A DNA stretch of 12,043 nt from Chitinophagaceae bacterium (GTDB lineage Bacteria; Bacteroidota; Bacteroidia; Chitinophagales; Chitinophagaceae), in assembly GCA_008080615.1 (NCBI GenBank), contig VIKJ01000059.1:1-12043 (forward strand), given 5' to 3'. Both the position numbers and the translations under genes were made by a program. This document shows positions 8,227 through 12,043 of the stretch, one piece after another. Within the stretch, counting starts at the first letter, position 1; each line of letters opens with the position of its first letter. Below the pieces are notes generated by a model that was not told the origin of the DNA, did no database searches, and was given only the letters and a program-made list of their open reading frames with translations.

Positions 8227-8734
8227 TTAGCTCTACCAAATCCCCATTTTGTAAATTGTATTCAAAATAGAATATCTTCTTTTCTTTTATTGGAGGGGTT
8301 CCTTTTTTTGCAGTGCTATCTTTCTTTTCAATCTCCTTGGTGCTTTTTACTTCAAATTGCAACCAATTCTCATCCCTTACCAATTTCATGCTATCTATGT
8401 TGAGATGCTGGGCATCCATTGCATCATCAGTAATTCGAGTAAGCTTAGCTGCCAATGCAGTTTGATCAAACATCAATTTTTTCTCGCCTTTTAATGCATC
8501 TACTATATACCACTTTTTCCCTTCTGTAGTTTCATACATATACCAGAAACGATCAGATTTTTTAAACCAATGCGGGTCTACACCTAAGCTAAATACCATT
8601 TTCTCAATTTTTTTAGGAGAAAAACGGGCAGCCAAAGCATAATTGGCCTTGGTAACAGGTACTGGCTGCATATTAGTTTGTGCGTACATAGTGGTACTAA
8701 ACAATACAAGCATCAGAATTTTTACAAATCGCAT
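8195..8734 (-). pseudogene. S9 family (DPP-IV-like) peptidase, N-terminal part of the frameshifted gene
   Basis: The start is best placed at the ATG 8734-8732, which gives the signal peptide MRFVKILMLVLFSTTMYA before Gln19; the frame extends 21 codons further upstream but that stretch is not signal-like. Residues 20-179 match the first blades of a DPP-IV-type propeller (ALAARFSPKKIEKMVFSLGV, HWFKKSDRFWYMYET, KKIFYFEYNLQNGDLVELTDF). The frame ends at TGA 8197-8195, immediately after an A7 run at 8218-8212 in the coding strand. From that run the +1 frame continues as KKPNARNEDDSSIVENAI and onward into the catalytic part. Relative to family members as I remember them, about 40 residues of propeller (the usual DPxWASVSPDGK blade) are missing at this junction, so this may be a true deletion rather than a single-base error. 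Confidence 0.8.
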
Positions 8735-8782
8735 AATTGGTGGTTTTGGTAAAATGAAAATAGAACATTCCGTTAATGTGGC

Positions 8783-8810
8783 TTCACCTTTTATCAAAAA
8801 AAACGGTGAA
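8783..8810. repeat. Inverted repeat in the divergent S9 peptidase / YCII promoter region
   Basis: TTCACC at 8783-8788 and GGTGAA at 8805-8810 are perfect 6-bp inverted arms separated by 16 bases that include an A8 run. It sits in the 109-base gap between divergent genes, just upstream of the plus-strand -33 element at 8813. It could be an operator or a hairpin, but arms this short can arise by chance. Confidence 0.25.
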
Positions 8811-8812
8811 CC

Positions 8813-8843
8813 TTGTCATTGAATCGGGATATTGGTACATTTA
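8813..8843 (+). promoter_or_regulatory. Bacteroidota-type promoter for the YCII-kynU-SGNH operon
   Basis: TTG at 8813-8815 is followed after 20 bases by TACATTTA at 8836-8843, which matches the -33 TTG / -7 TAnnTTTG pattern of the Bacteroidota housekeeping sigma factor except for the last base. Transcription would begin about 5-7 nt further on, inside or just past the ATG at 8844. That would favour the in-frame ATG at 8856 as the real start of the first gene. Confidence 0.5.
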
Positions 8844-9266
8844 ATGAAAAAAGATATGCATAAGCCAATCATTATTTTCTTATTCTGCTGCCTTTTTTTA
8901 CATACGAATGCGCAGAAAAAAAAAGAAAAAGAACCAGCCATGAATATCAGGCAATACTTTTTTGTGCTATTAACCAAGGGGCCTAATCGCAATCAAGATT
9001 CTGCAACAGCATCTGTAATCATGAAAGGACACTTAGGTAATATGCAAAAAATGTATGAAGAGGGAAAACTAAAAGTGGCAGGCCCTTTTGACGGAGATGA
9101 AGATTGGCAAGGTATTTTTATATTTGATTGCAATAACCAAACTGAAGTAGAAGCATTATTAAAAACAGATCCCGCTATAAAAGCAGGCAGATTAAATTAT
9201 ACCATTAAAGCATGGTATACGGAACCTTCGGGTAACTTTAAACCTGGCAAACCAATAAAAAAATAA
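8844..9266 (+). CDS. Exported YCII-related domain protein
   Basis: A 140-residue protein with an N-terminal signal sequence (hydrophobic PIIIFLFCCLFLHTNA at 8-23, cleavage before Gln24), a Lys/Glu-rich spacer, then a YCII-type alpha/beta ferredoxin-like domain from about 37 to 125. Recognisable parts are RQYFFVLLTKGP at 36-47, MKGHLGNMQKMYEEGKLKVAGPF at 60-82 with the conserved His63, and LLKTDPAIKAGRLNYTIKAWY at 105-125 with the conserved Asp109-Pro110. Most YCII proteins are cytoplasmic; the signal peptide marks this as the exported type seen in Bacteroidota. Its reaction, if any, is unknown. Three starts are possible: TTG 8832, ATG 8844 and ATG 8856. I chose 8844 for the MKK start, though the promoter position would suit 8856. 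It is followed by kynU after 2 bases. Confidence 0.85.
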   Translation: MKKDMHKPIIIFLFCCLFLHTNAQKKKEKEPAMNIRQYFFVLLTKGPNRNQDSATASVIMKGHLGNMQKMYEEGKLKVAGPFDGDEDWQGIFIFDCNNQTEVEALLKTDPAIKAGRLNYTIKAWYTEPSGNFKPGKPIKK

Positions 9267-9268
9267 TT

Positions 9269-10528
9269 ATGGAGTTTAAAACAGTTATTGATTTCGCTAT
9301 CGAATTAGACAATCAAGATCCAATAAAGCACTATAAAACTCAATTTCATTTTCCACAACATCAAGGAAAAGATGCTATTTATTTTTGTGGTAATTCATTG
9401 GGTCTTCAACCTAAAAATACTGAAGACGCATTTATTACTGAACTAAGAACTTGGAAGGAGCTTGCAGTGGGGGGTTATTTTAATGGGAAAAATCCATGGC
9501 TATATTATCAGGATTATACTAAAAAAACCTTGGCGGCCATTGTGGGTGCAAAAGAAGATGAGGTTACTGTAATGAATGCACTAACAGTGAATCTACATTT
9601 ATTGATGTTGAGTTTTTATAAGCCTACAAAAAAACGCTTCAAAATAATGATGGAAGCTGGGGCATTCCCTTCCGATCAATATGCAGTAGAAACATTGGTG
9701 AAACATTTTGGATTTGATCCCAATGAAGCCATCATTGAAATAAGCCCAAAACAAGGAGAAAAAATTTTACACACCAATGATATTTTAGCAGCAATTGATT
9801 CGGCTGGCGATACTTTAGCAATGGTAATGTTTGGAGGGATTAATTATTATACTGGTCAGTTTTTTAAGATTGAAACCATTACCCAAAAAGCACATGAAAT
9901 GGGGGCCATTGCTGCTTTTGATTTAGCACATGTTGTAGGAAATATTCCTTTACAATTACACGATTGGAAAGTGGATTTTGCAGTATGGTGTAGCTATAAA
10001 TACCTCAACGCTGGTCCGGGTGCTGTAGGCGGTGTATTTGTACATCAAACACATGCTAACAATATTGATACACCTCGTTTGGCTGGATGGTGGGGCAATG
10101 ATGAGAAAGAAAGATTTAAAATGGAAAAAGGGTTTATTGCAAAAGCCAATGCTAGTGGTTGGAATATAAGTACCGCTCAGGTTTTTAATACTGTTGCTTT
10201 AAAAGCATCATTAGAAATATTTGAGCAAGTGGGCATAGAAGCGTTGCGCATTAAGAGTATTCAATTAACTGCCTACTTATCTTTTTTATTATCCCAATTA
10301 AGCAATATTTCATTTGAAATAATCACTCCTGAAAATCCTGAAGAACGAGGAGCTCAATTGTCTTTGTATTTTCATGAAAATGGGAAAGCCATTCACCATA
10401 AATTAATTGAAAACGGCATAGTGGTAGACTATCGAGAACCAGGAGTTATCAGGGTTGCTCCCGCCCCACTCTATTGCAGTTATTTAGATGTGTTTCGTTT
10501 TTATGAGGTATTAAAAAACAATTTTTAA
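9269..10528 (+). CDS. kynU: Kynureninase
   Basis: A PLP-dependent, cytoplasmic fold-type I enzyme that cleaves kynurenine to anthranilate plus alanine, or 3-hydroxykynurenine to 3-hydroxyanthranilate plus alanine. The length of 419 residues is normal. Motifs in order: YFCGNSLGLQPK at 38-49, the PLP-phosphate region NALTVNLHLL at 103-112, FPSDQYA at 133-139, GGINYYTGQFF at 189-199, FDLAHVVGN at 217-225 with the PLP-ring-binding Asp218 and His221, and WCSYKYLNAGPGAVGG at 240-255, in which Lys244 (codon 9998-10000) forms the Schiff base. GWWGND is at 273-278, and the C-terminal RGAQLSL and VDYREPGVIRVAP segments complete the small domain. It is the middle gene of a tight operon, 2 bases after the YCII gene and 1 base before the SGNH hydrolase. 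No other kynurenine-pathway gene is seen in the window. Confidence 0.96.
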   Translation: MEFKTVIDFAIELDNQDPIKHYKTQFHFPQHQGKDAIYFCGNSLGLQPKNTEDAFITELRTWKELAVGGYFNGKNPWLYYQDYTKKTLAAIVGAKEDEVTVMNALTVNLHLLMLSFYKPTKKRFKIMMEAGAFPSDQYAVETLVKHFGFDPNEAIIEISPKQGEKILHTNDILAAIDSAGDTLAMVMFGGINYYTGQFFKIETITQKAHEMGAIAAFDLAHVVGNIPLQLHDWKVDFAVWCSYKYLNAGPGAVGGVFVHQTHANNIDTPRLAGWWGNDEKERFKMEKGFIAKANASGWNISTAQVFNTVALKASLEIFEQVGIEALRIKSIQLTAYLSFLLSQLSNISFEIITPENPEERGAQLSLYFHENGKAIHHKLIENGIVVDYREPGVIRVAPAPLYCSYLDVFRFYEVLKNNF

Positions 10529-10529
10529 T

Positions 10530-11138
10530 ATGGTACACAACAACAGCTATTTAGCATTAGGAGACTCTTATACCATCGGAGAATCTGTTCCTTTATATGA
10601 TAGTTTCCCTTATCAAGCAGTTCAATTACTTAGGAAGGCTAAGCATCATTTTCATGCTCCAGAAATAATTGCAAAAACTGGCTGGACTAGTTCGGAATTG
10701 GCCGACCATTTATTACATACTCAACTAAATGAACAGTATGATTATGTGAGCTTGTTAATTGGTGTGAACAATCAATACCGAGGATTATTGGTAACTGATT
10801 TTGAAAATGATGTTGATTTTTTATTAAAAAAAGCTATTCATCTTGCTCAAAATAAAACAAAGCATGTATTGATGCTATCTATACCCGACTGGGGTTTTAC
10901 TCCTTTTGCAAAAGAGAGAGATCAGTTGGTAATTAGTAAAGAGATTGATAATTACAATGCTATTTGCGCTAACGCAGCAAAAAAAGCCGGAGTTCATTTT
11001 ATTAATATAACAGACGAAACAAGGGCCGAGAAAAATAATTTAAAAGCATTGGCAAACGATCAGCTCCATTATTCTGGCCTCACCCATTTAAGGTGGGCCG
11101 AGAAAATGGTTGCAATTATTTTAGAAAACAGTAAATAA
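10530..11138 (+). CDS. SGNH/GDSL-type hydrolase, cytoplasmic
   Basis: A 202-residue serine hydrolase of the SGNH fold with no signal peptide. The four consensus blocks are visible: block I LALGDSYTIGE at 8-18 with nucleophile Ser13; block II around AKTGWTSSEL with Gly51; block III LIGVNNQYRG at 77-85, giving the oxyanion-hole Asn; and block V NDQLHYSGLTH at 176-186 with Asp177 and His180. SGNH enzymes cut small esters, thioesters or acetyl groups; the substrate cannot be read from the sequence. The ATG is 1 base after the kynureninase stop, so the two are cotranscribed and probably coupled in translation. This suggests a small intracellular substrate, possibly linked to kynurenine metabolism (inference). 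The downstream neighbour converges with only 2 bases between the stops. Confidence 0.9.
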   Translation: MVHNNSYLALGDSYTIGESVPLYDSFPYQAVQLLRKAKHHFHAPEIIAKTGWTSSELADHLLHTQLNEQYDYVSLLIGVNNQYRGLLVTDFENDVDFLLKKAIHLAQNKTKHVLMLSIPDWGFTPFAKERDQLVISKEIDNYNAICANAAKKAGVHFINITDETRAEKNNLKALANDQLHYSGLTHLRWAEKMVAIILENSK

Positions 11139-11140
11139 AA

Positions 11141-11857
11141 TTATTGATTCTCTGCTTTTTTGGCTTCAGCTTTCATTTTTTCATTTGCGGTAATCACAAA
11201 CTGAACCCTTCTGTTAATAGATCTGTTTTCTTCGCTGCTATTACTTACTTTAGGTTGAGTTTCTCCGTACCATTTTGTACTAATTCTAGATGCTGCAACG
11301 CCTTCATTTTTTAAAGCCGTACTAACAGCCAACGCTCTGCGTTGAGACAATGATTCGTTGTATGCAGATGAGCCAATATCATCTGTATGGCCTTCGATTA
11401 AAATATCGGTATCTGGATATTCAATAAATATTTTTTTGAACTTATCAATAGCTAACTGTGCATTAGATGTTATACTGTACTTATTATTATCGAAAAATAT
11501 ACCCACTTTAGATCCATCAGGATTGGTTTCATCAAATGTTACATCAATACCTTCTCCTACTCTTTTCACATTGGCACCAGGAATTTCTGCTTTAATAGCT
11601 TCTGCCTGATTATCCATTTTTTTTCCAATTACTCCTCCTGCTACTCCACCAATAGCTGCTCCTAGAATAGCCCCTAGCGCTGTATTATTTTTATTGCCAA
11701 CATTATTACCGATGATACCTCCAAGCAATGCACCGCCAGTTGCTCCAACTGCGATTCCTTTTTTTTGATTACTTGTATTTTTAATTGTGCTGCAACTTGT
11801 AATTACCAAAATCACCAAAAGTGAAAATATGGACAAGTTTATTGATATTTTTTTCAT
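11141..11857 (-). CDS. OmpA-family lipoprotein with glycine-zipper segment
   Basis: A 238-residue envelope lipoprotein. I chose the ATG at 11857 (MKKISINLS); the frame extends 10 codons upstream but without signal-peptide character. A hydrophobic stretch leads to the lipobox VITSC, with Cys22 as the lipidated residue. Residues about 34-78 are a glycine zipper (GATGGALLGGIIG, GAILGAAIGGVAGGVIG), which can insert in or associate with membranes. Residues about 121-222 are the OmpA C-terminal peptidoglycan-binding domain: IEGHTDDIG with Asp159, YNESLSQRRA with Arg174, the pair that holds diaminopimelate in known structures, and NRSINRRVQFVI at the end. The tail is Lys/Glu/Ala-rich. The protein probably links the outer membrane to the cell wall. 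It is transcribed towards the SGNH gene, with no room for a terminator between the stops. Confidence 0.93.
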   Translation of the reverse strand: MKKISINLSIFSLLVILVITSCSTIKNTSNQKKGIAVGATGGALLGGIIGNNVGNKNNTALGAILGAAIGGVAGGVIGKKMDNQAEAIKAEIPGANVKRVGEGIDVTFDETNPDGSKVGIFFDNNKYSITSNAQLAIDKFKKIFIEYPDTDILIEGHTDDIGSSAYNESLSQRRALAVSTALKNEGVAASRISTKWYGETQPKVSNSSEENRSINRRVQFVITANEKMKAEAKKAENQ

Positions 11858-11871
11858 AATAGCAAACATCA

Positions 11872-11901
11872 ATAAAATAGACTGCAAAACTGTTATGACA
11901 A
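11872..11901 (-). promoter_or_regulatory. Possible promoter for the OmpA-family lipoprotein gene
   Basis: On the minus strand TTG (11901-11899) is followed after 19 bases by TATTTTAT (11879-11872). This has the spacing of a Bacteroidota -33/-7 pair, but the -7 element lacks the final TG of TAnnTTTG. The leader would be short, about 5-10 nt before the ATG at 11857. It is a weak match in A/T-rich DNA. Confidence 0.25.
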
Positions 11902-11954
11902 CTTATCAAAGAGTTACATATTTCACAGATGCGTAAATATGAATTCTGCTTAAT

Positions 11955-12043
11955 CTAATTTTTAGTAAGATATGTTTTCATTTCGGCCTGGTATTGTTCG
12001 GCAACAATCGCGGCCTGAACGGCAAAGTCTTCCTCACCACCTG
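11955..12043 (-). CDS. C-terminal end of an unidentified protein (runs off right edge)
   Basis: Reading in from the right edge on the minus strand, 28 codons are open before a TAG at 11957-11955. The peptide reads GGEEDFAVQAAIVAEQYQAE followed by MKTYLTKN, which looks like an acidic amphipathic C-terminal helix of a soluble protein. The composition is coding-like and the stop lies 97 bases before the OmpA-lipoprotein start, as expected for a preceding gene on the same strand. I do not recognise the family from so short a piece. Confidence 0.5.
   Translation of the reverse strand, partial: GGEEDFAVQAAIVAEQYQAEMKTYLTKN

Noticed and set aside
11358..11609. Plus-strand open frame opposite the OmpA-family gene
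   Set aside because: Antisense to the conserved OmpA domain; the peptide resembles no known family.
1..12043. CRISPR arrays, tRNA or rRNA genes, insertion sequences, phage or defence genes
   Set aside because: No regularly spaced repeats, cloverleaf-like sequences, transposase motifs or terminal inverted repeats were seen on either strand.

Overview
The window looks like chromosomal DNA from a member of the Bacteroidota, most likely the Chitinophagales/Chitinophagaceae. The evidence is low GC, almost no Shine-Dalgarno sequences, start-proximal TAnnTTTG-type promoter elements, and protein families in their Bacteroidota form: FtsK with GATGQGKS, an S9 peptidase with GHSGGG, and an OmpA-type lipoprotein with a glycine zipper. 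It is dense housekeeping and catabolic DNA with no gene-free stretch over 300 bases. I saw no tRNA, rRNA, CRISPR array or insertion sequence.

Layout. From 1 to about 8734 everything reads on the minus strand. In transcription order (right to left) this half holds an S9/DPP-IV-like exported peptidase broken by a frameshift, glutaryl-CoA dehydrogenase, shikimate kinase overlapping a DUF423 membrane protein by 8 bases, ftsK, a LolA-like lipoprotein carrier gene also split by a frameshift, a strong intrinsic terminator, and the first 225 codons of an exported E-set/esterase-D protein that runs off the left edge. From about 8813 a plus-strand operon starts from a recognisable promoter: an exported YCII-domain protein, kynureninase, and a cytoplasmic SGNH hydrolase, separated by only 2 and 1 bases. 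It meets a convergent OmpA-family lipoprotein gene 2 bases after its last stop. The right edge holds the last 28 codons of an unidentified minus-strand gene.

How the genes relate. ftsK followed by lolA is a neighbourhood known from several phyla (chromosome segregation beside envelope lipoprotein transport). Kynureninase (tryptophan/kynurenine breakdown) and glutaryl-CoA dehydrogenase (lysine/tryptophan breakdown to crotonyl-CoA) are both amino-acid catabolic enzymes, but they sit on opposite strands in different transcription units, so any link is only suggestive. The S9 peptidase, YCII protein, esterase, LolA and OmpA lipoprotein are all exported or envelope proteins.

Most notable observations: two independent reading-frame breaks (lolA near 1225-1262; S9 peptidase at 8198-8226, apparently with loss of about 40 codons of propeller), and the tight kynU-SGNH pairing, which raises the question whether the SGNH hydrolase acts on a kynurenine-pathway metabolite. 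I did not find a convincing new multi-gene system.
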